64,000 nucleotides of DNA, taken from positions 2,821,249 through 2,885,248 of the forward strand of contig CP046522.1 of assembly GCA_009738435.1 (NCBI GenBank), written 5' to 3'. Made by a program: the position numbers and the translations under genes. The notes under the pieces were generated by a model, which was not told the origin of the DNA, did not search any database, and saw nothing but the letters and a program-made list of their open reading frames with translations. Of this stretch, positions 45,638 to 57,542 are shown piece by piece. Source of the DNA: Clostridium bovifaecis (GTDB lineage Bacteria > Bacillota > Clostridia > Clostridiales > Clostridiaceae). The first letter of the stretch is position 1, and the number at the start of each line of letters is the position of its first letter.

Positions 45638-45671
45638 AACACATAAACCTCTAAAAAGAGAGTTATGTGTT
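45638..45671 (-). terminator. Terminator of secG
   Basis: AACACATAA and TTATGTGTT with CTCT/AGAG inside form the stem; eight T residues follow on the minus strand. Confidence 0.8.
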
Positions 45672-45720
45672 TACTTATTTCACTTAATAATGTATGTATT
45701 ATATTCTTTTTCAAGAAATA

Positions 45721-45948
45721 CTATCTAACTAATGTTAAAAATATAGTTATAATTCCAAAAGCTATAGCCAAAATAACAGTTAATCTTGCTAAAAAAGATT
45801 CATAAGTTTTCGTTTTATTTTTAGCATAGAATGTATCTGATCCTGAAGATATTAGATTAAATCCATCAGCTTTTCCTGGCTGCCTTAAAACAACAACTAT
45901 TAGCGCTATTGAAACTATTATTTGCGCAGCTTGTAAAAATGTATGCAT
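45721..45948 (-). CDS. secG: Protein translocase subunit SecG
   Basis: A 75-residue SecG with two membrane helices: HTFLQAAQIIVSIALIVVVLRQPGKADGF and ARLTVILAIAFGIITIFLTLV (each in part). It forms the SecYEG channel. The ATG at 45948 is chosen because the GAGGAGG site lies 9 bp before it; earlier ATGs would overlap that site. Position after eno is the usual clostridial one. Confidence 0.9.
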   Translation of the reverse strand: MHTFLQAAQIIVSIALIVVVLRQPGKADGFNLISSGSDTFYAKNKTKTYESFLARLTVILAIAFGIITIFLTLVR

Positions 45949-46043
45949 TAACATACACCTCCTCATTCATTATTCCTCATCCTATTACGCACACTTTAAA
46001 AATTATTTTATCATACTATACAATAAATTACAATAAAAACAAA

Positions 46044-46071
46044 GTGATTACACCTTTTAAAGTGTAATCAC
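46044..46071. terminator. Terminator of eno
   Basis: GTGATTACAC and GTGTAATCAC are exact complements around an eight-base loop; TTTGTTTTTATTG follows on the minus strand. secG is therefore separated from the glycolytic unit or reached by read-through. Confidence 0.75.
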
Positions 46072-46093
46072 CTATTGAATTAATTAGACTTTA

Positions 46094-47460
<1,367 letters not shown>

Positions 47461-47468
47461 AACTGATA

Positions 47469-49004
47469 TTATTTTAAAATACTTTTTCCTGTCATTTCTT
47501 TTGGAATATCTAATCCCATTTCTTGTAGCATTGTAGGAGCTATATCTGCAAGTATTCCATCTTCTCTTAATTCTTTATTTTTAGCATCCTTAGATACATA
47601 AAGGAAAGGAACTAAGTTTGTAGTATGAGCTGTCATAGGTCCTCCTGTAGAGTAATCTATCATTTGCTCACAGTTACCATGGTCTGCTGTTATAAATATA
47701 GAACCATTTTTCTCTAGTATTTTATCCACAACTTTGCCTAAACATTCATCCACAGTTTCAACGGCTTTAACTGCAGCTTCTACAACTCCTGTATGCCCTA
47801 CCATGTCTGGATTTGCAAAGTTTAATATAATTACATCGTACTCATCTGAATCTATTCTCTTAATAACTTCCTCTGTTACTTCGTATGCGCTCATTTCTGG
47901 TTTCAAGTCATAAGTAGCAACCTTTGGCGAAGGTATTAATGCTCTATCTTCATTAAGGTAAGGTTCCTCAATCCCTCCATTGAAAAAGAAGGTTACATGA
48001 GCATACTTTTCTGTTTCAGCTATTCTTAATTGTTTTTTTCCTAGTTTTGATAAATATTCTCCAAGAGTATTATTATAAGATTCAGGTCCAAAAGCAACTT
48101 CAACATTTTCAATAGTTTTATCATACTCTGTTAAAGTAACAAAGGTTAAATCAAGGTTATCTCTCTTAAATCCTTCAAATATCTTATCATTTATAGCCCT
48201 TGTTATCTGTCTTGCTCTATCTGGTCTAAAATTAAAGAATACAACAGAATCTCCATCTCCAATGGTAGCAACAGGTTTTTCATTTTTCAATATTACAGTT
48301 GGAAGAACAAACTCGTCTTGTTTATTATCATGATAAGATTTTTCTATAGCTTCTAAAGCACTATTTGAATACTCACCTTTTCCTAATACCATTGCATCAT
48401 ATGCAAGTTGAGTTCTTTCCCATCTTTTATCTCTATCCATAGCATAGTATCTTCCAGAAACGGTAGCAATAGTACCTACACCAACTGAATTCATATGACT
48501 TTCTAAGTCTTTCACATATACTGGTGCTGAATCTGGCGGTGTATCCCTGCCATCAAGAAAAGCATGTACATATACTTTTTTTATCCCGTTTTTTGCCACA
48601 AAGTCAATTAATCCTTTTAAATGATCTATATGTGAATGTACCCCACCATCGGACAATAATCCTAAAAAATGAAGTGAAGAATTATTAACTTTTGCGTTGT
48701 TTACAGCTTTTAATAAAGCTTCATTTTCAAATAACTCTCCATCATTAATGGACTTTGTTATTCTAGTAAGAGCTTGATATATTATTCTTCCTGCACCTAT
48801 ATTCAAATGACCAACTTCTGAATTTCCCATCTGTCCTTCTGGAAGCCCTACAGATAACCCGCTAGCCCCTATTTGTGTATGTGGATATTCATTCCACAGC
48901 TTATCATAATTTGGCTTTTTAGCTATTCTAATAGCATTTCCATCTTCATGATTTGATATTCCAAAACCATCTAATATAGCTAACATAACAGGCCTTTTAC
49001 CCAT
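47469..49004 (-). CDS. gpmI: 2,3-bisphosphoglycerate-independent phosphoglycerate mutase
   Basis: A 511-residue alkaline-phosphatase-fold mutase with two metals: LAILDGFGI, catalytic serine in [28 protein letters not shown], and C-terminal [11 protein letters not shown] and [18 protein letters not shown] precedes the ATG. It interconverts 3- and 2-phosphoglycerate. Confidence 0.97.
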   Translation of the reverse strand: MGKRPVMLAILDGFGISNHEDGNAIRIAKKPNYDKLWNEYPHTQIGASGLSVGLPEGQMGNSEVGHLNIGAGRIIYQALTRITKSINDGELFENEALLKAVNNAKVNNSSLHFLGLLSDGGVHSHIDHLKGLIDFVAKNGIKKVYVHAFLDGRDTPPDSAPVYVKDLESHMNSVGVGTIATVSGRYYAMDRDKRWERTQLAYDAMVLGKGEYSNSALEAIEKSYHDNKQDEFVLPTVILKNEKPVATIGDGDSVVFFNFRPDRARQITRAINDKIFEGFKRDNLDLTFVTLTEYDKTIENVEVAFGPESYNNTLGEYLSKLGKKQLRIAETEKYAHVTFFFNGGIEEPYLNEDRALIPSPKVATYDLKPEMSAYEVTEEVIKRIDSDEYDVIILNFANPDMVGHTGVVEAAVKAVETVDECLGKVVDKILEKNGSIFITADHGNCEQMIDYSTGGPMTAHTTNLVPFLYVSKDAKNKELREDGILADIAPTMLQEMGLDIPKEMTGKSILK

Positions 49005-49033
49005 TGTATCACCTCCGCGAACTAATTCATTAT

Positions 49034-49189
49034 GTTAGGTGCACACCACCAGTTAGTCAGCAAAGCCGAAGGTTAGACGTTAGTAGTTTAGTGTACAATT
49101 TAAACTTGCTTTCCTGACTTTCTAACTTTGTGCTTTAGCACCTAACTTCTTTATCCTAACCTAAATGAAATTCCATCACAATTTCATTT
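49034..49189. repeat. Heptamer-word element between tpiA and gpmI
   Basis: GGTTAGACGTTAGTAGTTTAG (left, about 49070-49090) faces CTAACTTT...CCTAACTTC...CCTAACC on the right. Mini-hairpin GTGCTTTAGCAC lies at 49130-49141. The end is AAATGAAATT and its complement (49163-49189), touching the tpiA stop. Confidence 0.6.
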
Positions 49190-49944
49190 TATTGTTTATC
49201 AAAGTTTACTATAGCAGCAAATTCTTCTGCTTTTAATGAAGCTCCCCCAATAAGACCTCCATCTATGTTTGGCTTTGCCATTTGCTCTTTTATTGTTGAA
49301 GCCTTAACAGATCCACCGTATTGTATTCTTGTCTTTTCACTTACTTCAGCTCCAAACATATCACCAACAGTCTTTCTAACAAAAGCTATTGTTTCTTCTG
49401 CTTGTTCTGATGTAGCAGTTTTTCCTGTTCCTATAGCCCATATTGGTTCATAAGCTATTACTGTTTCTTCCACTTGCTCTTTTGTAAGTCCTGCTAAATC
49501 AAGTTTAATTTGTCTTCCTAATACTTCTTCAGTTATATTTGCTTCTCTCTCTTCTAGAGTTTCTCCTATACAAAGTATTGGAGTTAAATTATGCTCAAAA
49601 GCCTTTTTTATCTTTTTATTTAAATCAGCATCATTTTCTCCAAAGTATTGTCTTCTCTCACTATGCCCTAAGATTACATACTTTATTCCCATTTCTTCAA
49701 GCATAGCTGGAGCAGTTTCTCCTGTAAAAGCTCCACTTTCTTCAAAGTGCATGTTCTGAGCTCCAACTTGTATATTGCTTCCTTCAACAGCTTTTAATAC
49801 TGCATCCAAACATATAGTTGGTGGACAAACTATAACTTCACTGTTAGCATTTGCAACTAATGGCTTTAACTCTTCTATAAGTTTAACCGCTTGTGCTACA
49901 GTATTATTCATTTTCCAGTTTCCTGCTATAATTGGCTTTCTCAT
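49189..49944 (-). CDS. tpiA: Triosephosphate isomerase
   Basis: A 251-residue TIM barrel: GNWKMNNT (Lys), catalytic His in ILGHSERR, catalytic Glu in [16 protein letters not shown], and [16 protein letters not shown] precedes the ATG. The 15-copy TAACCAG array lies 27 bp upstream. Confidence 0.97.
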   Translation of the reverse strand: MRKPIIAGNWKMNNTVAQAVKLIEELKPLVANANSEVIVCPPTICLDAVLKAVEGSNIQVGAQNMHFEESGAFTGETAPAMLEEMGIKYVILGHSERRQYFGENDADLNKKIKKAFEHNLTPILCIGETLEEREANITEEVLGRQIKLDLAGLTKEQVEETVIAYEPIWAIGTGKTATSEQAEETIAFVRKTVGDMFGAEVSEKTRIQYGGSVKASTIKEQMAKPNIDGGLIGGASLKAEEFAAIVNFDKQ

Positions 49945-49970
49945 TATAAAACACCCCTTATAATTTTTAG

Positions 49971-50075
49971 TAACCAGTAACCAGTAACCAGTAACCAGTA
50001 ACCAGTAACCAGTAACCAGTAACCAGTAACCAGTAACCAGTAACCAGTAACCAGTAACCAGTAACCAGTAACCAG
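49971..50075. repeat. Tandem array: 15 perfect copies of TAACCAG
   Basis: Fifteen identical 7-base units in a row, in the pgk-tpiA spacer. In the mRNA it reads (CUGGUUA)15. Perfect identity suggests recent slippage, so copy number may vary between strains. Confidence 0.95.
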
Positions 50076-50085
50076 TTCCATTTTA

Positions 50086-50270
50086 AATTGACAATTGAAA
50101 ATTAACAATGGACAACTTCATATTAAGTTAGGCATTGCACTTGTTAACTAGTTAGAAGTTAGAAATAGTGTAACATCTAACTTCTAAGTGGAGAAGTTTA
50201 GTAGTGGAGCAGTGGATTTAAACTAACTTTCTAACCTCTAACTATCTTTTTCTAACTTGTTCTATATAAC
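50086..50270. repeat. Mixed heptamer-word elements before tpiA array
   Basis: TGACAAT, TGAAAAT, TAACAAT, GGACAAC-type words come first. A perfect 12-bp hairpin TTAGAAGTTAGA/TCTAACTTCTAA follows (50152-50187). AGTGGAG words at 50187, 50203 and 50211 (last AGTGGAT) match the 12.0-kb element. CTAACTT, TCTAACC, TCTAACT close it. Confidence 0.65.
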
Positions 50271-50276
50271 CTGCTC

Positions 50277-51476
50277 TTATTGTTTATCTGTAAGTGCTGT
50301 AATTCCTGGCAATTCTTTTCCCTCTAAAAATTCAAGTGAAGCTCCACCACCAGTTGAAATATGAGTCATTTTATCCCCAAATCCAAGTGTATTAACAGCA
50401 GCTGCACTGTCTCCACCACCAATTATAGTAGTTGCATTTGATTCAGCCATAGCTTCTGCTACTGCTATTGTTCCTTTTGCAAAGTTTGAAAATTCAAATA
50501 CTCCCATTGGTCCGTTCCATATAACTGTCTTAGCATCCTTTACTGCTGTAGCATAAAGTTTAGCTGTATTAGGTCCTATATCTAATCCCATATATTCTTC
50601 TGGAATGTTTTGGTCTTCTGTAGTAACAGGCCTTGTATCTGCATTAAACTCCGCTCCGACTACATTATCTATAGGAAGTAGCAATTTAACGCTTTTAGCT
50701 TCTGCTTTTTCCATCATTTCTTTAGCATAATCAACTTTATCTTCCTCTAATAAAGATGTTCCTATAGAGTATCCTTGAGCTTTTAAGAAAGTATAAGCCA
50801 TTCCTCCGCCTATAATTAATGTATCAACTTTTTCTAAAAGATTATTTATAACATTTATTTTATCCGAAACTTTAGCTCCTCCAAGTATTGCAACAAATGG
50901 TCTTTCTGGAGTTTCAACAGCTTCTCCTAGGAACTTTAATTCTTTCTGAATTAAATAACCACAAGCAGATTCATCAACAAATTCTGTTACTCCAACTGTT
51001 GAGCAGTGTGCTCTGTGAGCTGTTCCAAAAGCATCATTTACAAATACATCTGCTAGAGAAGCTAATTCTTTTGAAAAGTTTTCTTCATTTTTAGTTTCTT
51101 CTTTTCTGTATCTTGTATTTTCAAGTAAAACAATATCCCCATCTTTCATGTTTGCTGCAGCACTCTTAGCATTTTCCCCAACTACATTGCTATCTGCTGC
51201 AAATAAAACTTCTTTTCCTAATAATTCTGAAAGTCTCTTAGCAACTGGCGCTAATGATAGTTCTGGCTTTGCCTCTCCCTTTGGTTTGCCAAGATGTGAA
51301 CAAAGTATAACTTTAGCTCCTTGACCTACTAGATATTGAATTGTTGGAAGTGCTCCTACTAATCTATTTTCATCTGTTATTACCCCGTCCTTAAGTGGAA
51401 CGTTAAAGTCACATCTTACTAATACCTTTTTACCCTTAACTTGAATATCTTCAACAGTCTTTTTGTTTAACTTCAT
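50277..51476 (-). CDS. pgk: Phosphoglycerate kinase
   Basis: A 399-residue kinase making ATP from 1,3-bisphosphoglycerate: [46 protein letters not shown] and GGGDSAAAV. The ATG at 51476 follows AGGGAGA; an upstream in-frame ATG would include that site. It heads pgk-tpiA-gpmI-eno behind its own CggR-type operator. Confidence 0.96.
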   Translation of the reverse strand: MKLNKKTVEDIQVKGKKVLVRCDFNVPLKDGVITDENRLVGALPTIQYLVGQGAKVILCSHLGKPKGEAKPELSLAPVAKRLSELLGKEVLFAADSNVVGENAKSAAANMKDGDIVLLENTRYRKEETKNEENFSKELASLADVFVNDAFGTAHRAHCSTVGVTEFVDESACGYLIQKELKFLGEAVETPERPFVAILGGAKVSDKINVINNLLEKVDTLIIGGGMAYTFLKAQGYSIGTSLLEEDKVDYAKEMMEKAEAKSVKLLLPIDNVVGAEFNADTRPVTTEDQNIPEEYMGLDIGPNTAKLYATAVKDAKTVIWNGPMGVFEFSNFAKGTIAVAEAMAESNATTIIGGGDSAAAVNTLGFGDKMTHISTGGGASLEFLEGKELPGITALTDKQ

Positions 51477-51499
51477 GATTATATCTCCCTTCATATTTT

Positions 51500-51763
51500 A
51501 AGAAAATTGCGGCGCAATTTTCTTATAGGATAGTCCCTAGTCTCTAATCGCTAATCACTAAAATATAGATGTTAAGCTTCAGATGTTGAGAATAAATTGA
51601 TGTTGCAGTGTAAAGCAAAATGAAGCAAAAACTAACTACAAACTTCTTCTAACTCCACATAATAAGGGCTTAGCATCTACAACATTATCTTACCGCTGAC
51701 CTACTAGCGATTAGTGACTAGTGATTAGTGATTTAGAAATATTTTGCTTCGCAAAATATTTCT
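51500..51763. repeat. Composite heptamer element in the pgk leader
   Basis: Left end: AAGAAAATTGCG, G, and exact complement (51500-51524). Left arm TAGTCCC, TAGTCTC, TAATCGC, TAATCAC (51531-51558). Right arm CTACTAG, CGATTAG, TGACTAG, TGATTAG (51701-51728), complementary words. Right end: AGAAATATTTTGC, TTC, and exact complement (51735-51763). The end types match the 11.9-kb element in the opposite order. It would lie inside the pgk 5' leader RNA. Confidence 0.8.
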
Positions 51764-51881
51764 ATTATAAATTACTACTTTATATGTATTCACCAAAGTT
51801 GCACATATAGAAGCTAGTTTGCTTTAAGATTATTATTCTACACTTTTCTATAATTATTAATTTTTAATCAGACCAGGGTAG

Positions 51882-51928
51882 GTCTTTTTGTGTCCCATTA
51901 ATCAATTATTTGTCCCACTTTCATTATA
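51882..51928 (-). promoter_or_regulatory. CggR-type operator and promoter of pgk-tpiA-gpmI-eno
   Basis: On the minus strand TATAAT (51928-51923), five bases, then TGGGAC (51917-51912), 14 bases, TGGGAC (51897-51892), six bases, AGAC. The 20-bp repeat step and the N6-AGAC ending match the site before cggR exactly. The -35 is weak (TTTAAA). The gap from here to 52195 shows no gene. Confidence 0.75.
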
Positions 51929-52195
51929 ATGTAAACCCAGGGATTTTTAAATAGGGTTTTCAAAAAATTTAATAATTTTGCTAGACAAAATTATTTTACT
52001 TTAAAATTGAAACTTGTCAAAAATTTTGTTGCAATCTGCTTTTCTTCATTTTTCTTAATTAAGCATTAAATCTCTCGTCTAATTTATTTTCCCAAAAGTC
52101 TTATCCACACTTAAGTATACCACTATTTCATAGATTTTTAAGTATATTTAGCAAAAATGTCTTAACCATTCTCACTCCTTATATAAATGAAAGGC

Positions 52196-52233
52196 CCGTA
52201 TACCTCCCTCCCTATTTTAGGAACTGTATACCG
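52196..52233 (-). terminator. Possible terminator of the nup operon
   Basis: CGGTATAC and GTATACGG (one mismatch) with an inner TTCCTA/TAGGGA stem, about 80 bp after nupQ. T-run is weak. Confidence 0.4.
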
Positions 52234-52315
52234 ACCTCGTCATTTTTACCAACCTACACCTAAAACTTACTAATTTTGATTATTCTTTTACTCCCCAGTT
52301 TAAATTTAAAATTAT

Positions 52316-53218
52316 CTATCTTTCTCCCTTAACGTACGGTTCTCCATCTGCTCTTGGAGCTTCTGTCTTACCTACAAAACCTGCAAGAGCTAACATTGTA
52401 AGGATATATGGAATACTTTGATAAAATTCATTTGGTAAATTAATACTAAAGCCTTGCGCAACCATTTGGAATGCTGTGCCAAAGGCAAACAGCATACATG
52501 CCCACATTGTTCCAATCGGCTTCCAATTACCAAATATCATAGCTGCTAAGGCTATAAATCCACGGCCAGCAACCATTCCATCCCTATATAATGGAGTTAT
52601 TCCTATAGATAAAGCTGCTCCGCCTAGACCCGCTAACATTCCAGATAATATAACACATAAGTATCTCACTTTATACACATTTATTCCTAAGGTATCTGCT
52701 GCGCTTGGATGCTCCCCAACAGCCCTAATCCTAAGTCCTGTTGGAGTTTTAAATAAAACATAGTTTGAAACAAAAACCAAAACTAAGGCTAATATAACAA
52801 ACCAGTTTAGCCCTCTTAGCACAGGGACATTTTTCAAGAAGCCAGGAAGATTATATGATAGACCTCTTACAACGTCAGTCTGTCCACCAGTTTTAAATAT
52901 AGGTCCAATTAGAAAACTAGCTAGCGCTGTAGCAAAAAGGTTTATGGCCGTACCTGATATAATCTGGTCTGCTCTTAAATTTATACTTAAAAAAGCGTGA
53001 ATAGCAGCAATAGCTCCACCTGCTACTATTGCAAGTATTATTCCCAATACTGGGCTTCCTGTTTTGTAGGACCCTAATACAGCGAAGAAAGCTCCCATTA
53101 TCATCATACCTTCAAGCCCTATATTAACTACTCCAGATTTTTCAGAGAAGACTCCTCCTAGTGCCGCAAAGATAAGGGGTGCTGCCATCCTTAGTGTAGA
53201 TGCCAATAAATCATCCAT
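52316..53218 (-). CDS. nupQ: Nucleoside ABC transporter permease (NupQ-like)
   Basis: A 300-residue BPD_transp_2 permease: FAALGGVFSEKSGVVNIGLEGMM, LRADQIISGTAINLFA, GLRIRAVGEHPSAADTLGINV. It forms the channel with the adjacent permease, which it overlaps by eight bases. The set matches B. subtilis NupNOPQ, a guanosine/purine-nucleoside importer. Confidence 0.88.
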   Translation of the reverse strand: MDDLLASTLRMAAPLIFAALGGVFSEKSGVVNIGLEGMMIMGAFFAVLGSYKTGSPVLGIILAIVAGGAIAAIHAFLSINLRADQIISGTAINLFATALASFLIGPIFKTGGQTDVVRGLSYNLPGFLKNVPVLRGLNWFVILALVLVFVSNYVLFKTPTGLRIRAVGEHPSAADTLGINVYKVRYLCVILSGMLAGLGGAALSIGITPLYRDGMVAGRGFIALAAMIFGNWKPIGTMWACMLFAFGTAFQMVAQGFSINLPNEFYQSIPYILTMLALAGFVGKTEAPRADGEPYVKGER

Positions 53219-54308
53219 TTACTACCTCTCCCTTCTTCTTTTTATCTGCAAAGTATTTTACTATATAATCAGTTGCAACGAATATAATAATTATTGATTG
53301 AATTAGGAATACTATTTCTTTTGGTATCTTGTATAATTGAAGCACTGTGGAACTACTTTTTAAAGCTCCAAATAATACTGCTGATGCTATACACCCTATA
53401 GGGTTTGATTTAGCAAGTAAGGCAACAGCTATACCATCAAATCCAAAACCAGGTAAAACCATAAAATCTTGTACTTGATATCTAACACCTGCCGTGTGCG
53501 TCGCTCCACCTATTCCAGCAATAGCTCCTGATAACAGCATGGCAAGAACCATGTTTTTATTGATATTTATTCCACCATATTCTGAAGCAGAAGGATTTAT
53601 TCCTACTCCTCTAATTTCATATCCTATAGTTGTTTTCCATAATAACCAATAAATAAATATTGCAAAGGCTATAGCTATAAATATACTTATATTAGCTTTG
53701 CTTAGATTACTGAAAGCTTTAAGCTTTGCACTATCTTGAATCATTGGAGTGATTGATTTTCCTGGAACTGCAAAAACGGATTTTTTTACAATCCAGTTTG
53801 CTACATTCATACCTATATAGTTCATCATTATTGTATTAATAACTTCATTAGTACCAAATTTAGCTTTTAATGCGCCTGGAATTCCTCCCCATATACCGCC
53901 TATTAGAATACCACCAGCTATAATTAGTATTACGTGAACTACTGGGTTTAGTCCTGGAATTAAACCAATTATTCCTCCTGCAACCATTCCCATAAGAAAC
54001 TGTCCCTCAACCCCTATGTTAAATAAACCACACTTAAAAGCTATAGCGTTTGCTACTCCTGTAAATATTAAAGGAGTTACATATGATAGAGTAGTTAACG
54101 CATTTCTCTTAGTTGCAAAGCTTCCTTGCCATATTAATTTAAAAAGTTCAGTTAAAGCTGAGAAATATTGAGTAATTCCATATCCTTTAGACCACATTAC
54201 AAAAAATACAGCCACAAATATAGAAACAACTATAGCTAATAGAGGGAATAATAAGCTTTTTAAAGTATTTATCGCTCCCTTTGCAAACCTATTTCCGCTA
54301 CTGCTCAT
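53211..54308 (-). CDS. nupP: Nucleoside ABC transporter permease (NupP-like)
   Basis: A 365-residue BPD_transp_2 permease: FTGVANAIAFKCGLFNIGVEGQF, GTNEVINTIMMNYIG, GYEIRGVGINPSASEYGGI. AAGAGGTG precedes the ATG, and its start overlaps the ATPase gene by 11 bases. It pairs with NupQ. Confidence 0.88.
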   Translation of the reverse strand: MSSSGNRFAKGAINTLKSLLFPLLAIVVSIFVAVFFVMWSKGYGITQYFSALTELFKLIWQGSFATKRNALTTLSYVTPLIFTGVANAIAFKCGLFNIGVEGQFLMGMVAGGIIGLIPGLNPVVHVILIIAGGILIGGIWGGIPGALKAKFGTNEVINTIMMNYIGMNVANWIVKKSVFAVPGKSITPMIQDSAKLKAFSNLSKANISIFIAIAFAIFIYWLLWKTTIGYEIRGVGINPSASEYGGININKNMVLAMLLSGAIAGIGGATHTAGVRYQVQDFMVLPGFGFDGIAVALLAKSNPIGCIASAVLFGALKSSSTVLQLYKIPKEIVFLIQSIIIIFVATDYIVKYFADKKKKGEVVNG

Positions 54309-55842
54309 CTTTTATCACCTCTTCTTCTAGCTTATTTAAGCTTCCTCCTGCCATTAGAATACCTAGCTTTTGTTCATCTGCATCTTTTCTATCTAAAACT
54401 CCAACTACCTGTCCATCATACATTACTGCTATCCTATCAGATAGGGCTAATATTTCATCTAACTCGAAAGATACTAAAAGTACAGCCTTTTGCGAATCTC
54501 TCTCCTCTACCAACCTTTTATGAATAAACTCTATAGCACCAACATCTACTCCTCTAGTTGGCTGAGATGCTATTAGTAAATCTGGATCCTTAGATATTTC
54601 TCTTGCAACAATAAGCTTTTGCTGGTTTCCCCCTGATAATGCAGAAGCGGGGACCTCATCGCTTGGAGTTCTAACGTCAAACTCTTTAATTATTCTCTTA
54701 GCATATTCTCTAATTTTCTTATAATCTAATACTTTATTTTTGCTAAATGGCGCTTTATGATGTGTACCTAAAATTGAGTTTTCGTATAATGAATATTTAA
54801 GTATAAGTCCTCTTTTCTGTCTATCTTCTGGAATATGTCCTACTCCACTATCTATAATTTCTTTAGAAGATTTATTAAATATATCTTTATCCTTTAAGGT
54901 TATTTTCCCACTCTCAGCTTTTCTAAGTCCTGTTAAAACTTCTATGAGCTCAGTTTGACCATTTCCATCAACTCCCGCAATTCCAAGAATTTCTCCTCTT
55001 TTTACCTTTAGATTAACTCCGTTAACTGCTGGTAATCCCCTTCCATCCTTTGCTTGAAGATTTTCAACTATCAAGATTTCTTCTCCCGGATTACTTGGTT
55101 TCTTATCCACTGTAAGCTGTACTTTTCTTCCTACCATAAGCTCAGCAAGCTCATCTATAGAAGTATCTTCGGTTTTGACAATTCCAGTTACCTTCCCTCG
55201 CCTTATTATAGTTACCCTATCACTCATACTCATAACTTCTTTCAATTTATGTGTAATGAGTATTACAGATTTTCCCTCAGCCTTTAAATTGTTTATTATA
55301 TTTCCTAATTCCTCTATTTCCATTGGAGTTAGCACAGCCGTTGGTTCATCTAAAATCAATATTTCAGCACCCCTATACAATGCCTTTAAAATCTCTACCT
55401 TTTGTTGTTGTCCAACGGTGATATCCTCAATAACAGCCTTAGGATCTATATTAAAACCATACTTTTTCGCTATATTTTCAACATCTTCTATTGCCTTATT
55501 TATATCTAACTTTAATCCTTTTCTTGGCTCTGCTCCCAAAACAATATTTTCAGCAACAGTAAAGTTATGTACTAACATAAAGTGTTGATGAACCATCCCT
55601 ATTCCTCTTTTTATAGCATCATTAGGATTAGCTATTTTAACCTTTTCTCCTTTAATGCATATATCTCCCTTTTCAGGTTGATAGAGGCCATATAATACGT
55701 TCATTAAAGTAGTCTTGCCTGCCCCATTTTCTCCAAGAAGCACATGAGTTTCTCCTCTTAGCAATTCGAAGTTTACATCATCATTTGCTATAGTTCCTGG
55801 AAAAACCTTGGTTATGCCCTTCATTTCAATAACCTTTTCCAT
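54298..55842 (-). CDS. nupO: Nucleoside ABC transporter ATPase (NupO-like)
   Basis: A 514-residue protein with two ATPase domains. Domain 1: GENGAGKTT, VGQQQKVEILKAL, ILILDEPT. Domain 2 is degenerate at Walker A (GVDGNGQTE), with LSGGNQQKLIVAREI as its signature, as in this sugar/nucleoside subfamily. It powers the two adjacent permeases. Confidence 0.92.
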   Translation of the reverse strand: MEKVIEMKGITKVFPGTIANDDVNFELLRGETHVLLGENGAGKTTLMNVLYGLYQPEKGDICIKGEKVKIANPNDAIKRGIGMVHQHFMLVHNFTVAENIVLGAEPRKGLKLDINKAIEDVENIAKKYGFNIDPKAVIEDITVGQQQKVEILKALYRGAEILILDEPTAVLTPMEIEELGNIINNLKAEGKSVILITHKLKEVMSMSDRVTIIRRGKVTGIVKTEDTSIDELAELMVGRKVQLTVDKKPSNPGEEILIVENLQAKDGRGLPAVNGVNLKVKRGEILGIAGVDGNGQTELIEVLTGLRKAESGKITLKDKDIFNKSSKEIIDSGVGHIPEDRQKRGLILKYSLYENSILGTHHKAPFSKNKVLDYKKIREYAKRIIKEFDVRTPSDEVPASALSGGNQQKLIVAREISKDPDLLIASQPTRGVDVGAIEFIHKRLVEERDSQKAVLLVSFELDEILALSDRIAVMYDGQVVGVLDRKDADEQKLGILMAGGSLNKLEEEVIKDEQ

Positions 55843-56060
55843 TCTTATCCTCCTAACATATAAAGTTAGTATACTTTTAATAAGTATAAAATCTATGTGT
55901 ACATATTACTTTTGAAATAAATTGTGTATATGTTATTTCTAAGATCAAATCAGTATACATTACTTATAAAAAAAACTATATACGTATATATTATTCCATT
56001 TTAAAACTAGATGTGTATATCCTTATTTTTAATTAAGCGTTTATACTTTATTTTTTTAAA

Positions 56061-56088
56061 AAGCTAGATGTTATATAACACCTAGCTT
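56061..56088 (-). terminator. Terminator between nupN and nupO
   Basis: AAGCTAGGTGTTAT pairs with ATAACATCTAGCTT on the minus strand and runs into T5. It would let the binding protein be made in excess over the channel genes. Confidence 0.6.
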
Positions 56089-56105
56089 CCTACATTTAAT
56101 GTTTT

Positions 56106-57266
56106 TTATTTTACAGCATCAGTTGTAAATTTCTTAGCATCTGCTGGTTTTTCTGGAACTGTTATTTTTCCTTCCTTTATAGCAGCTGCATACTTATCTA
56201 CTAAAGCTAAAACGTCTTGTGGCACGTTTGGTTTAACTAAATCCTTCATGTCTTCTGGAACCTCTCCTCTTGAAGATGGAGCTATACCAACGCCTTCTTC
56301 AGCAAGTCCAAATACTTTCACTGTGTTACCTTTGAATGTTCCATTAGCTATTTCTTTTGTAGCTTCATATGTTGCTGTATCAACTCTCTTTATCATACTA
56401 GTAAGTATTACATCTGCATACTGAGGTTTTTTGTTTTCATCTAAAACTGTTAAAGCTTGGTCCATATCAACTCCGATAGCCCAAACATCTTTTCCAGCCT
56501 TTTTAAGTTCTTTTGCTGCTTGGAATAAACCTATACCAACACCACCAGCTGCATGATAAATTATATCAGCACCTTCACCGTATTCAGCTTTTGCAAGCTC
56601 ATATCCTTTTGCAGATTCTGCAAAGCTATCAGCGTATCTAACGTCTACTTTTATGTTAGGGTTAACAGCTCTAGCTCCAGCTATATAACCAGCTTCAAAC
56701 TTTCCTATAAGGTCTCCTTCTTTACCACCTATAAATCCTATTTTACCAGTCTTACTCATCTTAGCAGCTACTACTCCTACTAAGAACGAACCTTCATGCT
56801 CCTTGAATACTAAGCCCATAACATTTGGAAGCTTAACATCTGATGAGTCTACTATTGCAAATTTTTTGTCAGTAGCTTGCTTAGCAACTTCAGTTAAGGC
56901 TTCAGCCATTTGATATCCTATGGCAAAAGTTAAATCACTATTATTATCTAATGCTAAAGCTTGTAAATTTGGTATGTATTGATCTTTGCTTGTAGATTCT
57001 ATCGGATTATATTCAACTCCAAATTCTTCTTTAGCTTTCTTTATTCCAGTATCTGCTGCTTGGTTAAATGACTTGTCATTTAATCCACCTTCATCAGTAG
57101 CAAGTCCAATTTTAACGCTTGCTTTTTTAGTGTCATCAGTCTTTTGTTCTTGACCTGCATTTGCTTTTTTATTGCCTTCTGCTGCATTTTTGCTTCCGCA
57201 GCCAGCAAATAAAGATGCAACCACTGCCACTGTTGCTAGTACTGCAACTAATCTTCTTTTTTTCAT
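56106..57266 (-). CDS. nupN: BMP-family nucleoside-binding lipoprotein (NupN-like)
   Basis: A 386-residue binding protein with signal peptide and lipobox (LFAGCG, Cys23). BMP features: VKIGLATDEGGLNDKSFNQAA, IGYQMAEALTEVA, GKIGFIGGKEGDLIGKFEAGYIAGA and GVGIGLFQAAKE. It delivers purine nucleosides to NupOPQ. AGGAGGATG precedes the ATG. I looked for a purine riboswitch in the 276 bp upstream and saw none. Confidence 0.92.
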   Translation of the reverse strand: MKKRRLVAVLATVAVVASLFAGCGSKNAAEGNKKANAGQEQKTDDTKKASVKIGLATDEGGLNDKSFNQAADTGIKKAKEEFGVEYNPIESTSKDQYIPNLQALALDNNSDLTFAIGYQMAEALTEVAKQATDKKFAIVDSSDVKLPNVMGLVFKEHEGSFLVGVVAAKMSKTGKIGFIGGKEGDLIGKFEAGYIAGARAVNPNIKVDVRYADSFAESAKGYELAKAEYGEGADIIYHAAGGVGIGLFQAAKELKKAGKDVWAIGVDMDQALTVLDENKKPQYADVILTSMIKRVDTATYEATKEIANGTFKGNTVKVFGLAEEGVGIAPSSRGEVPEDMKDLVKPNVPQDVLALVDKYAAAIKEGKITVPEKPADAKKFTTDAVK

Positions 57267-57494
57267 AACTCATCCTCCTATAATTTGTCTAAAAATTTAT
57301 AGTAAAGGTTTTCAAAGAATGTGTTTAACATAAAAAATATTAGCCATGATCCCCCTTATGTGTGTCGCACAATTAACCTTTACTACATGAAGTAATGGTA
57401 ATTTCCTATATATAACTATACGATAACAGCATCTAAAAATCAAGTAAAGTCAATAGCATTTTTTTACACTTTATTAACAAAAATTATACAAAAA

Positions 57495-57528
57495 TACACC
57501 AATCTTACTATTATGCAAGATTAGTGTA
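57495..57528 (-). terminator. Terminator of the downstream gap gene
   Basis: TACACTAATCTT pairs with AAGATTGGTGTA on the minus strand, then TTTTTGTATAATTT. Its stem is similar in sequence to the terminator at 58631. Confidence 0.7.
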
Positions 57529-57542
57529 CTTTTTATTAAATA

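Noticed and set aside
49971..50075. Possible CRISPR array
   Set aside because: The units are contiguous 7-base repeats with no spacers.
57267..57542. Possible purine riboswitch before nupN
   Set aside because: The conserved three-way-junction segments could not be found on either strand.
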